This document shows, in pieces, positions 22,999 through 31,327 of a stretch of DNA of 64,000 bases. How positions within the stretch are numbered: position 1 is the first letter of the stretch; each line of letters opens with the position of its first letter. The stretch is from Sinanaerobacter chloroacetimidivorans. GTDB taxonomy: Bacteria > Bacillota > Clostridia > Peptostreptococcales > Anaerovoracaceae. A model generated the notes under the pieces. That model ran no database searches, was not told the origin of the DNA, and saw nothing but the letters and a program-made list of their open reading frames with translations. The stretch is from NCBI RefSeq assembly GCF_018128545.1, contig NZ_JAGSND010000006.1, positions 124,001-188,000 on the forward strand. The letters run 5' to 3'. Position numbers and translations under genes: made by a program.

Positions 22999-24438
22999 AT
23001 GAGGCAAGCAGCTGTTTATATTCGTGTTTCTACGGAAGAACAGACAGAGTACTCTCCTGACGCCCAGTTAAAGGCCGTTAGGGAATACGCTGAGAAGAAC
23101 GACTTACAGATCCTGCCGGAGCATATCTATATAGACGAGGGCATTAGCGGAAAAAGTACGAAAAACCGGGCTGCTTTCAACCAAATGATCGGAAAGGCAA
23201 AGGAGAAGCCAAAGCCCTTTGACGCGATTCTGTTATGGAAATTTTCCCGTTTTGCAAGAAACCGGGAGGACAGCATCGTTTATAAGTCCATGCTTCGCAG
23301 ACAGCTAGATATTGAAGTTATTTCCGTTACCGAAAAGATCGGTGATGACAAAATATCGGTACTGATAGAAGCCTTTATCGAGGCCATGGATGAATACTAC
23401 AGCATCAATCTTGCCGAAGAGGTAAAGAAGGGAATGACAGAAAAAGCATCCAGAGGCGAATTTCAAGCCGCGCCGCCCTTCGGATACCGGAAGCCGGCAG
23501 GCTGTCCCCTTCAAGTGGCTCCGGAGGAGGCTCCTTATGTGCGTTATATATTTGAGCGATTCTTAAGCGGAACGAGTTGTTTTGTCATTGCCAAAAATCT
23601 GAATTCCATGGGAATTCGGACGAAACGAGGAAACAAATTTGAAAGACGAAATATCGAATACATTTTAAATAATCCCGTATATACAGGTTATGTAAGATGG
23701 ACGCCAGGCGGAAAAACGTTAAGCAAACGGATTTTTAACAGTCCTGAAACCTTAGTCATAAAATCAGATCATATGCCGATTATAGAGGAGCCTTTGTTTC
23801 ATGCAGTGGAGGAAAAGCTGAAAAAAAGAACACGCTCGCAAGGGACAAAAGGAAGGCCCGAGGACAGGAAACATTATTTATCGGGTTTTATCAAGTGCGG
23901 AGCCTGTGGTTCTACTCTGGCGTACAGCCGCTCCCACGACGGCTTTCAATGTACCGGCTATTCACGAGGCTTATGCAGTATCTCACACTATATCCAAAGA
24001 CAAAGAATAGAAAATGCTGTCCTGCAGGTTCTCGACGGTATTTCCTATACCGGAAATTATAGAAGAAAAGACCACGGCAGCAGCTGCAGTGCAAGCGAAA
24101 AAAAAGAGCTCATGGAGAAAGAAATCACAGCTTTGGAAAAAATGCTGGAGCGTGCAAGAGAAGCATATTTATCGGAGATCGACTCCCTCATGGAATATGA
24201 AAAAATAAAAGAGACCCTTCACAGAAAAATTCAGAAGATAAAAACTGCTCAGGCGGAACTTGGGCTCCAACCTTTCCAGCCCTGCTCCGATCCATCCATA
24301 TCCGAGTCTTCAAAAATGAGCACCATTCTTACCGGTGCAGATTCTGATGACACAAAGGCAGCCGCCCTTGCTGAAATTGTGGAAAAGATCATCTATCAGC
24401 GAGCAAAGGATAAAATCATGGTTTACTTGTACCTGTAA
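22999..24438 (+). CDS. Large serine site-specific recombinase
   Basis: A 479-residue integrase with an N-terminal resolvase domain (catalytic Ser in YIRVSTEEQ, Arg residues in LLWKFSRFARN), a recombinase domain (FGYRKPAG, NPVYTGYVRW), a zinc ribbon (CGACG...CTGY...C) and a coiled-coil tail (about 365-440). AAAGGGGGT lies before the ATG. It is the same type as SpoIVCA and SprA, which excise sporulation elements. It ends 34 bases from the right core, in the same direction as cotJC. It presumably excises the element in the mother cell. Confidence 0.94.
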   Translation: MRQAAVYIRVSTEEQTEYSPDAQLKAVREYAEKNDLQILPEHIYIDEGISGKSTKNRAAFNQMIGKAKEKPKPFDAILLWKFSRFARNREDSIVYKSMLRRQLDIEVISVTEKIGDDKISVLIEAFIEAMDEYYSINLAEEVKKGMTEKASRGEFQAAPPFGYRKPAGCPLQVAPEEAPYVRYIFERFLSGTSCFVIAKNLNSMGIRTKRGNKFERRNIEYILNNPVYTGYVRWTPGGKTLSKRIFNSPETLVIKSDHMPIIEEPLFHAVEEKLKKRTRSQGTKGRPEDRKHYLSGFIKCGACGSTLAYSRSHDGFQCTGYSRGLCSISHYIQRQRIENAVLQVLDGISYTGNYRRKDHGSSCSASEKKELMEKEITALEKMLERAREAYLSEIDSLMEYEKIKETLHRKIQKIKTAQAELGLQPFQPCSDPSISESSKMSTILTGADSDDTKAAALAEIVEKIIYQRAKDKIMVYLYL

Positions 24439-24472
24439 TACCACAGTTCCTTATCATAGGATATTGCCATTT

Positions 24473-24979
24473 GGAGGACCGGATGGTGAATTGGCCGCAT
24501 CTATGCGTTATTTATCCCAGCGATATGCGATGCCTTACAAAGAGGCCGTAGGCGTACTGAACGATGTTGGCACAGAAGAGCTTGCTCATTTCGAAATGAT
24601 TGGAGCAATCGTACATCAATTGACAAGAGATATGACCATGGAACAAATCAAAGAATCAGGCTTTGATACCTATTTTGTGGATCATACCGCAGGAATATGG
24701 CCACAGGCTGCTTCCGGCATGCCGTTTTCTTCAACATTCTTCCAATCCAAAGGCGACCCTATTACCGACTTGGTTGAAGATATGGCTGCAGAGCAAAAAG
24801 CAAGAACAACTTATGATAACATCCTTCGTCTTGTAGACGATCCGGATGTCAGAGATCCCATCAAATTCCTGCGTGAACGCGAGGTCGTTCATTTCCAGAG
24901 GTTCGGCGAAGCCTTAAGGGTTGTCCAGGATCATCTGGATTCCAGGAATTTCTATGCTTTCAATCCGGCTTTTAAATAA
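24473..24979 (+). pseudogene. cotJC: 3' fragment of split cotJC
   Basis: From the right core the frame GGPDGELAASMRYLSQRYAMP runs 168 codons to a TAA with the full remaining CotJC sequence, a manganese-catalase-like ferritin fold (GTEELAHFEMIGAIVHQLT, GMPFSSTFFQSKGDP, DMAAEQKARTTYDNI, REREVVHFQRFGEAL, each with likely metal-binding Glu/His). It has no start codon of its own that would give a complete protein. After excision it joins the 29-codon 5' part in frame. Spore coat function, perhaps peroxide detoxification. Confidence 0.92.
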
Positions 24980-25103
24980 AGCTGCTGCCGTAAAAAGAAA
25001 AAATATGAAAGGGGGCATTTCAAAATGATGAATCATCATAGAGAGCTGTCCCCTCTTTTTCTTAAGCCGTTCTAATCTATTAAGACTTGATAAATTTAAA
25101 TCT

Positions 25104-25177
25104 CATTACAGAAGAGCATTCTCAATGACTTTTTTAATATCATTGCAGAAGAGCATTCTCTACAGCTTTTTTAATCA
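25104..25177 (-). repeat. Imperfect 37-bp tandem duplication at the end of an FMN-binding gene
   Basis: 25104-25140 repeats 25141-25177 with about 30 of 37 identical bases. The second copy encodes the last codons of the FMN-binding gene; the first would encode almost the same tail (IKKVIENALL, stop). It looks like the remnant of a duplicated gene. Confidence 0.75.
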
Positions 25178-25538
25178 CCTTACTTGAATTGGTAGCTCCG
25201 GCAACGGCATCTACGTCCACTTTCTGCTCTTCAACGATTTTATCCGTAATGGTCTCCGCCTCGGCCCCGCGCTCATTTCGATGCTCCAAAAGTGTGATAT
25301 CTTGGATCCTTCCTCCCGAAACGGTTACTTTCACTTTTGCATAGATAAACTGAACATCACATTCTCCGATATACTGACCATCCGGTATTTTGGTAATATC
25401 GATATTGGAAAATGTAATGTTTTCAACAGTATTTTGATACTCTTTTACTTGCTGCAAATAGTTGAAACCGATCCCGCTAAGAATTACGATAATCACGCCC
25501 AATAAAATCAGCATATTTCTCTTTTTTAACCTACTCAA
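25140..25538 (-). CDS. Membrane-anchored FMN-binding domain protein
   Basis: A 132-residue protein with one N-terminal membrane helix and a C-terminal FMN-binding domain as in NqrC/RnfG: GQYIGECDVQF, VTVSGGRIQDITLLEH, and the flavinylation-type motif AGATNSS, whose Thr is normally covalently linked to FMN. Probable extracytoplasmic electron carrier. Start is a TTG at 25538 with GGAGG 8 bases upstream; a TTG at 25553 would place the ribosome binding site inside the gene. No ApbE or Rnf gene is adjacent. Confidence 0.85.
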   Translation of the reverse strand: MSRLKKRNMLILLGVIIVILSGIGFNYLQQVKEYQNTVENITFSNIDITKIPDGQYIGECDVQFIYAKVKVTVSGGRIQDITLLEHRNERGAEAETITDKIVEEQKVDVDAVAGATNSSKVIKKAVENALLQ

Positions 25539-25709
25539 CGCTTTGTCCTCCAATCCCGGAATAACTTCTTATTTCTATTAAAAAGAATACCACAGGATGG
25601 GTAATAATTACAGCCTGTACGAATAAAATGAAAAGAGATCGTTTTTAAAAGTGGTCAAGTTGAACAAAAGAGATGTTTTGGCTGGCCGGGTTGGCCTGGA
25701 GGAGGTACA

Positions 25710-27089
25710 ATGAAAAAGGAGATCAGAGAAATCGTGTGGGTTGTAATAATTGCTTTCCTCATGTGTTTTATTATTCGTGATATCTTTTTTGAGACTCGGT
25801 ATCATAGCGTTTCCCTGGACGAAAACCAGACTGCGGAAAGAGCTGTGATTCTGGAAATAGTACCGGGCCAAGGCGGCGAAAGCGGTCAAGGCGGCGAAAG
25901 CGGTCGAGGCGGCGAAAGCGGCAAAAGTGGCCAAAACGGCGAAAGCCTTTTGATTAAAGTATTAACCGGAGAATATAAAGGCAAAAGCTTTTCCATCAAT
26001 AATTCCTATTATCATTCCGATTATTATGTAAAACCCTTCCATGAGAAAAATAAAATCATCATAAAAATAGATTCCTCGCAAAATTCTGAGACGCCTGTTA
26101 TATCCATTCTTGATTTTGCAAGAGATACTTACAGTTTTTATCTTGTCATCATTTTTTTGTTCCTGCTGATTTTAATTGGAAAGAAGCAAGGTGTAAAATC
26201 AGCTCTATCGCTGATTATTACAATCTTTATCATAATCAAAGCGATGATTCCGCTCATTTTGCGGGGCTATGATCCCATTCTGGCCTCCGTTGGCTGCTGC
26301 GTTGTTATCACAATTCTGAATCTCCTCATTATCACGGGAGTCAGTACAAAGTCTTTATCTACATTACTCGGCACCAGTTTTGGTGTAATCGCCGCAGGCC
26401 TTCTTGCTTATCTTGTCAGTATCGTGTCCCATTTCTCCGGTTTAAGTGATGAAGATTCCCTTCTGTTGATGCTGGTAAATCACGATGCCCCATTCGACCT
26501 TACCGGAATTTTATTTGCAGGTATTATTATTGGAACCTTAGGGGCTGTTATGGACGTCAGTATGTCCATCGCATCCTCTATGAATGAAATCCATGTAAGC
26601 AATCCGGCCGCCAGCTGGTTGGATCTGGTAAAATCGGGCATGAGTATCGGCAAGGATGTGATGGGCACAATGGCCGACACTTTAATCCTTGCCTATGTCG
26701 GTACCGCTATCCCGTTAATTATGTTCAGTATGGTAAAAGAAACACCACTGCTTATATTATTGAATTCAGAAATGATTTCAGCGGAAATCCTGAGAGCCCT
26801 TTCGGGAAGCATCGGTATCATACTTTCTATTCCCGCCACTTCTGTATGCGCTGCCCTTTTGTTAAAATACAGCAGGGAAAAAATCGGTATGGCGAAGACG
26901 GACGTAAATTTCAGATCTCTGCCAGAACTCTCAGATGACAATATAATAGGACGGTTGATTCCAAATGAAAAACTAAGGATCGTAAGCAGTTCCGACGAAT
27001 GGTATGAGGTTCTTCGGAACGGTGAAGAAAGGGGCTGGGTCCGAAAAGACGGAATTACGTTAACTCGATTCCATTTCAGAAAATCATGA
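25710..27089 (+). CDS. YibE/F family membrane protein with C-terminal SH3-like domain
   Basis: A 459-residue protein: N-terminal helix (about 8-27), an extracytoplasmic beta domain interrupted by GQGGES-type hexapeptide repeats (about 53-79), seven or so membrane helices with the YibE/F signature (GTLGAVMDVSMSIASSM, GKDVMGTMADTLILAYVG), and a C-terminal SH3_3-like tail (RIVSSSDEWYEVL, GWVRKDG). Transport or membrane assembly role unknown. GGAGGAGG precedes the ATG. Convergent with two more YibE/F genes. Confidence 0.85.
   Translation: MKKEIREIVWVVIIAFLMCFIIRDIFFETRYHSVSLDENQTAERAVILEIVPGQGGESGQGGESGRGGESGKSGQNGESLLIKVLTGEYKGKSFSINNSYYHSDYYVKPFHEKNKIIIKIDSSQNSETPVISILDFARDTYSFYLVIIFLFLLILIGKKQGVKSALSLIITIFIIIKAMIPLILRGYDPILASVGCCVVITILNLLIITGVSTKSLSTLLGTSFGVIAAGLLAYLVSIVSHFSGLSDEDSLLLMLVNHDAPFDLTGILFAGIIIGTLGAVMDVSMSIASSMNEIHVSNPAASWLDLVKSGMSIGKDVMGTMADTLILAYVGTAIPLIMFSMVKETPLLILLNSEMISAEILRALSGSIGIILSIPATSVCAALLLKYSREKIGMAKTDVNFRSLPELSDDNIIGRLIPNEKLRIVSSSDEWYEVLRNGEERGWVRKDGITLTRFHFRKS
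25866..25946 (+). repeat. 18-bp coding microrepeat (GQGGES)
   Basis: Three 18-base units encoding GQGGES or GRGGES (25866-25919) are followed by a degenerate 27-base copy. Repeat number is likely variable between strains by slippage without breaking the frame. Confidence 0.8.
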
Positions 27090-27117
27090 CCGCCCGGCTC
27101 AGCCGGCAGCTGCAAAA

Positions 27118-27915
27118 TCAATGATTTGAAAACAACTCATCTTCATTCAAAAGTTTTTGAAACCTGCCTGGATTTTTCAGCAAATAGGAGATGATCGACG
27201 AAGTAAGGGGTATCATCATGACACACCCAATACCGCTGAGAAGAATGGCGGCAACCTCCTGAAAAAAAGCTTTTGAGTTGATGACATCCAAGACGGAGTA
27301 ATGGAAATTTTTGAACAGAAGAAACAGCATCATGGATTCTCCCAAGTAAGCAAAATACAAGGTGTTTATTGTGGTTCCCAAAATGTCCCTGCCAATTGCC
27401 ATTCCCGATCGAAAGAGCTCCGTAACGCTTAGATGTCTATTATTTTTATAAACTTCATAAACCGCTGATGATACAGCAATGGAAGTATCCATCACGGCCC
27501 CCATCAACCCGATAAGAATCATGGAGACGGCTATCTGGGCCATACTGACCTGAATATCTGCAGACAGTCCAAAGACTTCATCCTCCCGTTGGAGAATTTC
27601 GCTGAGTCCCCGCAGCTTTGCATCATACCCTATTTCATAGGTAAGGAAAAATAAAATCAGAATCCCAATCAATAATGCTGCGAAGGAGGCAATCGTCTTT
27701 GCATTTTTCCCGTTTTGATAAAATAATGTGATATAACTGATTAAAAGACAGGATATAAAAGTCACCAGTATAGGGCTTATGCCCCATGACATGGCCAGTA
27801 TGGAAATCGTAAGGACAAGCAGATTCCAACCAAGAGAAAAAAAGGTGATTGCGCCCCGCTCGCCGCCTATTACAACCAAAAGTATGACAAGAACGGCTCC
27901 TAATAAGAAAATCAT
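27118..27915 (-). CDS. YibE/F family membrane protein
   Basis: A 265-residue protein consisting only of the membrane core of YibE/F: about seven helices with GLMGAVMDTSIAVSSAVYEV and GRDILGTTINTLYFAYLG. It lacks the N-terminal extracytoplasmic domain of its neighbour. The ATG at 27915 overlaps the stop of the preceding gene (ATGA) and has GGAGG 8 bases upstream, so translation is coupled; longer upstream frames lie inside the neighbour and are rejected. The two probably form a heteromeric complex. Confidence 0.85.
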   Translation of the reverse strand: MIFLLGAVLVILLVVIGGERGAITFFSLGWNLLVLTISILAMSWGISPILVTFISCLLISYITLFYQNGKNAKTIASFAALLIGILILFFLTYEIGYDAKLRGLSEILQREDEVFGLSADIQVSMAQIAVSMILIGLMGAVMDTSIAVSSAVYEVYKNNRHLSVTELFRSGMAIGRDILGTTINTLYFAYLGESMMLFLLFKNFHYSVLDVINSKAFFQEVAAILLSGIGCVMMIPLTSSIISYLLKNPGRFQKLLNEDELFSNH

Positions 27916-29096
27916 CTGCTGAACCTCCAATTCCTCCAGCTTGTTGTTCTCCGGAACAGTATCATTGCAACGAACAGGGAGATGGGAATGCACAGAAGGA
28001 TCCCGATACTGCCGATCAAAAACCGATACCATTCCATAGGCATATGCTGAGAGACGATGGTGAATAATCTGACGTCGTTCTTCATCTTAAGAATGATCAG
28101 AGGAATGCTTCCGCTTAAATACGTAAAGAGCAGAACATTAATCATGGTTCCCATAATATCATGTCCTACTTCTCTTCCGGACTGCAACAAGCTCCGATAA
28201 GAAATCTTCGGGTCTCTGGATATCAATTCACTGATTGTAGAGGACATGGTGATAGATACGTCCATAATAGCTCCCAAGCCGCCAAGAAGAATTTGGGACA
28301 TAAAAATCTCATAAAGATCGTTGGGGTTCACCAGATATTCCATAAACGCATAATCTACGCCATCCGTAACGGACATCGAAACTTGAAACAACGTCATGGT
28401 AATCCATACCGTCAGAATTGCCGAAAAGATCGCCGAAAAAGTCTTTCTTTGAAATCCGCTTACCAATAAGAGGGATATGGAAGAAAAAAATATCACCAGG
28501 CCATTGCTGAGGGCCAATATATTGATACCATCGGCATACCGGTCAAGAGCAAACCAGAATACAACAATATTAATCATTAGAGAAAGCATCGTCAAAAGTC
28601 CTTTTCTTCCTGCAGCTACCGCAATAAGCAAGAATAGCAAAGCTACAAGTATACTCAGATATTTATCACGTTTCAGACCTGAAATGGATCCTGTCAGCTG
28701 CTGCTGATTTTCATCCTTTATCTTGACAAAGACCTCGTCCCCGGCTTTATATTCATCATCATAGACACCGGAGGAAGAAAACACATTATTAATCTTTATC
28801 TCCTTCCCTTTTAGGGAGCCATTCTTGATCATACCGGTCAGAGTCTGCTTATAATAAGTCTCCGTTTCTCCATGTCCGCCGGATTCTATATGGTCAAAAG
28901 AAGTTTCCTCATGGAGGATCTTTACGATGGCGTCGTCATACCAGCTGTAATTCTGTGAAACAACCAGAAAAACAGCAACAAAAAATACCAGCATAGCAAA
29001 ACAAAATGCCGTATATTTTTTATGTGCTTTCATTTTATTTTTTATTTTGGAAGACCCCGTATCTATCAGAATTGAAGTCCAATTCTTCTTGCTCAT
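27912..29096 (-). CDS. YibE/F family membrane protein with extracytoplasmic domain
   Basis: A 394-residue protein: N-terminal helix (about 29-48), extracytoplasmic beta domain (about 50-140, including VFVKIKDENQQQL) and a polytopic YibE/F core (GGLGAIMDVSITMSSTISEL, GHDIMGTMINVLLFTYLSG). It is coupled to the shorter YibE/F gene by an ATGA overlap. The first ATG has only a weak AAAGGG site. Function unknown; the family is widespread in Firmicutes and Actinobacteria. Confidence 0.83.
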   Translation of the reverse strand: MSKKNWTSILIDTGSSKIKNKMKAHKKYTAFCFAMLVFFVAVFLVVSQNYSWYDDAIVKILHEETSFDHIESGGHGETETYYKQTLTGMIKNGSLKGKEIKINNVFSSSGVYDDEYKAGDEVFVKIKDENQQQLTGSISGLKRDKYLSILVALLFLLIAVAAGRKGLLTMLSLMINIVVFWFALDRYADGINILALSNGLVIFFSSISLLLVSGFQRKTFSAIFSAILTVWITMTLFQVSMSVTDGVDYAFMEYLVNPNDLYEIFMSQILLGGLGAIMDVSITMSSTISELISRDPKISYRSLLQSGREVGHDIMGTMINVLLFTYLSGSIPLIILKMKNDVRLFTIVSQHMPMEWYRFLIGSIGILLCIPISLFVAMILFRRTTSWRNWRFSR

Positions 29097-29180
29097 AATC
29101 TTTCTGCCCTTTTTTCATTTGGTATTCCCTTCAATCATATCAACAAACAGGAATTCGTCAAATGAAAATTTATCATTTCT

Positions 29181-30419
29181 TCAGGACTTGTTGGAAAAAA
29201 TTACGGTAAAGGTGGTTCCCGCAGCCTGATTGCTTTCTACGGAAATTCTTCCGTGATGATTGTCAACGATAGCCTTCGCGATAGCCAGACCCAATCCAAA
29301 ACCTCCATGTTCCCTTGCCCTGGCACTGTCTGAACGATAAAAGCGTTCAAAAATATGATCCAGATGTTTTTGTGAAATAGGTACTCCGGTGTTATTTACC
29401 GATAGCCGTATCTGATCATTTTTACGTTCCAGAGAAAAGGTCACCGTTCCCTGTGCACCGGCATACTTACAGGCGTTATCCAGCAAAATCACCACCAGTT
29501 GCTTCAGCTGTCCTTCGTCGCCCTGCAGTGTAATGTCAGGGGCAATATTGCTTTCAATGCTGATTCCCTGTTCGTACGCATAGGACTCAAAAGGAAGAAG
29601 GCAGCTCCATACCGCATCGGTAAAATTTACATTAGTTTGCACCAAAGCCGGTGCGCGGTATGCATCCGATTTCGCGAGAAAGAGTAAATCATCCACCAGT
29701 TTTTTCATTCGATTCGCTTCTGCTTGAGTATATTCTACCCATTTTTTTTGATCGGAAATGGTATCATGGGGATGGGACAAAAGAATACCCGTATTGGCCA
29801 GAATAACCGTTAAGGGGGTTTTCAGTTCATGGGAAGCATCTGCAACAAACTGGCGCTGTTGTTCCCATGCTTTTTCAACCGGCCGCAGGGCCCAACCCGA
29901 AAGATAAAGATTAATAAAAAAGAACGCAGCAAGACCGCCAATGCCTGCGAACACCAGCATAGTAACCATATTGGTCATGGACTCAATTTCTCTGCCCATA
30001 TCAGCAAATACAATTTTAAAGCCCTCCGGTGTCTGCCTGGTCAGAAAACGAAGCTGAAAATCCAGAAGAGTGCCATCTATTTTGCCGGATGCGAGTACCA
30101 ATTGTGTCACTTCTTCAATGCTTTCGTCCGATATGGAAACACGATCCTTCCCTACCGTTTGGATCTCATGATTGCTATCCAGCAATACGGTAAAAGTAGG
30201 AATAAAGGCCTCTGGATTCCGCGGGCCCCTCCCTCCGATTTCAAAAACGCGAGGTTCCATACCTCCCTTCATGCTGATGACTTTGTCCATTACTTCATAG
30301 GTCTCCGCCTTGGACCACTGATAATAAAACATGCAGATCGCGAGAAATACGATTACCATAACCACACTGATTAAGGTCATATTAATAAGAATGAATTTTT
30401 TTCGTAATTTTTTAATCAT
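29181..30419 (-). CDS. Sensor histidine kinase (OmpR/EnvZ class)
   Basis: A 412-residue kinase with two membrane helices (about 12-33 and 150-173) flanking an extracellular sensor region, then the dimerisation helix with phosphoacceptor His197 (DASHELKTPLT), and HATPase motifs (LLDNACKYA, GGFGLGLAIAKAI). Its ATG overlaps the stop of the response regulator (ATGA). The next plus-strand operon (polyphosphate polymerase) is divergent from this pair and is a plausible target. Confidence 0.94.
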   Translation of the reverse strand: MIKKLRKKFILINMTLISVVMVIVFLAICMFYYQWSKAETYEVMDKVISMKGGMEPRVFEIGGRGPRNPEAFIPTFTVLLDSNHEIQTVGKDRVSISDESIEEVTQLVLASGKIDGTLLDFQLRFLTRQTPEGFKIVFADMGREIESMTNMVTMLVFAGIGGLAAFFFINLYLSGWALRPVEKAWEQQRQFVADASHELKTPLTVILANTGILLSHPHDTISDQKKWVEYTQAEANRMKKLVDDLLFLAKSDAYRAPALVQTNVNFTDAVWSCLLPFESYAYEQGISIESNIAPDITLQGDEGQLKQLVVILLDNACKYAGAQGTVTFSLERKNDQIRLSVNNTGVPISQKHLDHIFERFYRSDSARAREHGGFGLGLAIAKAIVDNHHGRISVESNQAAGTTFTVIFSNKS

Positions 30420-31090
30420 TCTTCCTCCTCCAATCGATAACCTACTTTTCGTAAGGTTCCTATGGTTACTTTAGAACCCAGAAAAAAGAATTTTTTTCGC
30501 AGGAAGGAAATATAAGCCTCTACATTGTTGTCTTCCGCTCCTGATTCAACTCCCCAGATCTTCATGATCATATCCTCCTTGGGAATTACCATTTTGGGAT
30601 TTGACATAAGAAGCTTCAATACTTCAAATTCTTTAAATCCAAGGTGAACAGATTTCATCCCTCGATTTAGGCTATAGGTGGAAAGGTTCAGTGTAAGGTC
30701 GGAAAAGGTGAGTTCCTCCAGAACCACATCTCCCTGCCTTCTTGAAAGAGCCCGTATTCTGGCCATAAGTTCTTCCGGTGAAAAGGGCTTTGTCATATAA
30801 TCGTCCGCCCCGCAGTCCAATCCCGTAACTTTATCACCTATTTCATCCTTTGCGGTCAGGAGCAGCACCGGCACCGTACTTTTTTGGGATCTAAGCTCTT
30901 TTACTACTTCAAAGCCGTTTTTTTTCGGCAGCATGACATCCAGAATCACAACATCATAAAGACCGCTCATGGCATAATCCAATCCCGAATCTCCGTCATG
31001 CACAATATCTACCGAATATTTTTGCTCCAGCATGATCTGCCCCAATGCTTCAGACAGACGGACTTCATCCTCTACGATTAAAATACGCAT
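30416..31090 (-). CDS. OmpR-family response regulator
   Basis: A 224-residue regulator with a receiver domain (acidic pair Glu7/Asp8, phosphoacceptor Asp51 in VVILDVMLP, Lys in MTKPFSPEEL) and a winged-helix DNA-binding domain (about 130-222; FKEFEVLKLLMSNP, VEAYISFLRKK). First gene of a two-gene operon with the kinase. A large inverted repeat containing 11-base-spaced TTCAG half-sites lies in the divergent region in front of it. Confidence 0.94.
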   Translation of the reverse strand: MRILIVEDEVRLSEALGQIMLEQKYSVDIVHDGDSGLDYAMSGLYDVVILDVMLPKKNGFEVVKELRSQKSTVPVLLLTAKDEIGDKVTGLDCGADDYMTKPFSPEELMARIRALSRRQGDVVLEELTFSDLTLNLSTYSLNRGMKSVHLGFKEFEVLKLLMSNPKMVIPKEDMIMKIWGVESGAEDNNVEAYISFLRKKFFFLGSKVTIGTLRKVGYRLEEEE

Positions 31091-31230
31091 AACCCCTACC
31101 TTTCTAATGCTCGTCTCTACTACTCGTCCAATAGAATCTTTCTGACTGTATCATAACACAGCCATGAATATTTGAAAATCTTATCTGAATGGGCATTTTT
31201 CTTTTCTCAGGGATAGTGTAACAGAAAAAG

Positions 31231-31270
31231 CTGAAATTAGTCTGAAGTGATTTTTTCAGACTAATTTCAG
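31231..31270. promoter_or_regulatory. Perfect 16-bp inverted repeat, possible response-regulator operator
   Basis: CTGAAATTAGTCTGAA (31231-31246) and TTCAGACTAATTTCAG (31255-31270) are exact reverse complements around 8 bases. Each arm also contains TTCAG (or CTGAA) twice, 11 bases apart, the spacing of OmpR-type binding sites. TATGAT (31281-31286) just downstream may be a -10 for the polyphosphate polymerase operon. Confidence 0.65.
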
Positions 31271-31327
31271 GAACTCATTGTATGATAGGTCCATCAGATA
31301 ACCGATTCGAGATAGGAGGAGAAGAGA

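Larger units (their letters stand above)
20874..24480 (+). mobile_element. skin-like intervening element inside cotJC, 3,598 bp
   Basis: The core TGGAGGACC occurs at 20874-20882 (left junction, in the cotJC 5' part) and at 24472-24480 (right junction, in the 3' part). Deleting one core plus the intervening DNA (3,598 bp) rejoins TAT-GGA-GGA-CCG-GAT-GGT and restores a 197-codon CotJC frame. The circle junction would read GCCATTTGG, AGGA, CCAAATGGC: a perfect palindrome with a 4-base centre, as expected for a serine-integrase attP. The element carries a large serine recombinase ending 34 bases from the right core, three small genes, a DnaA-box cluster and a terminator. Confidence 0.9.

Noticed and set aside
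20874-24480. Full prophage
   Set aside because: Only a recombinase and three small genes are present; no head, tail, lysis or replication genes.
24985-25070. Terminator after cotJC
   Set aside because: Purine-rich and pyrimidine-rich arms (GGGGG and TCCCCTCTTTTTCTT) are far apart and pair poorly.
25608-25934. Ala/Phe-repeat frame on the minus strand
   Set aside because: It is the antisense of the GQGGES coding repeat of the YibE/F gene.
27091-27117. Terminator between convergent YibE/F genes
   Set aside because: CCGGC/GCCGG gives only a 5-bp stem and no T-run follows.
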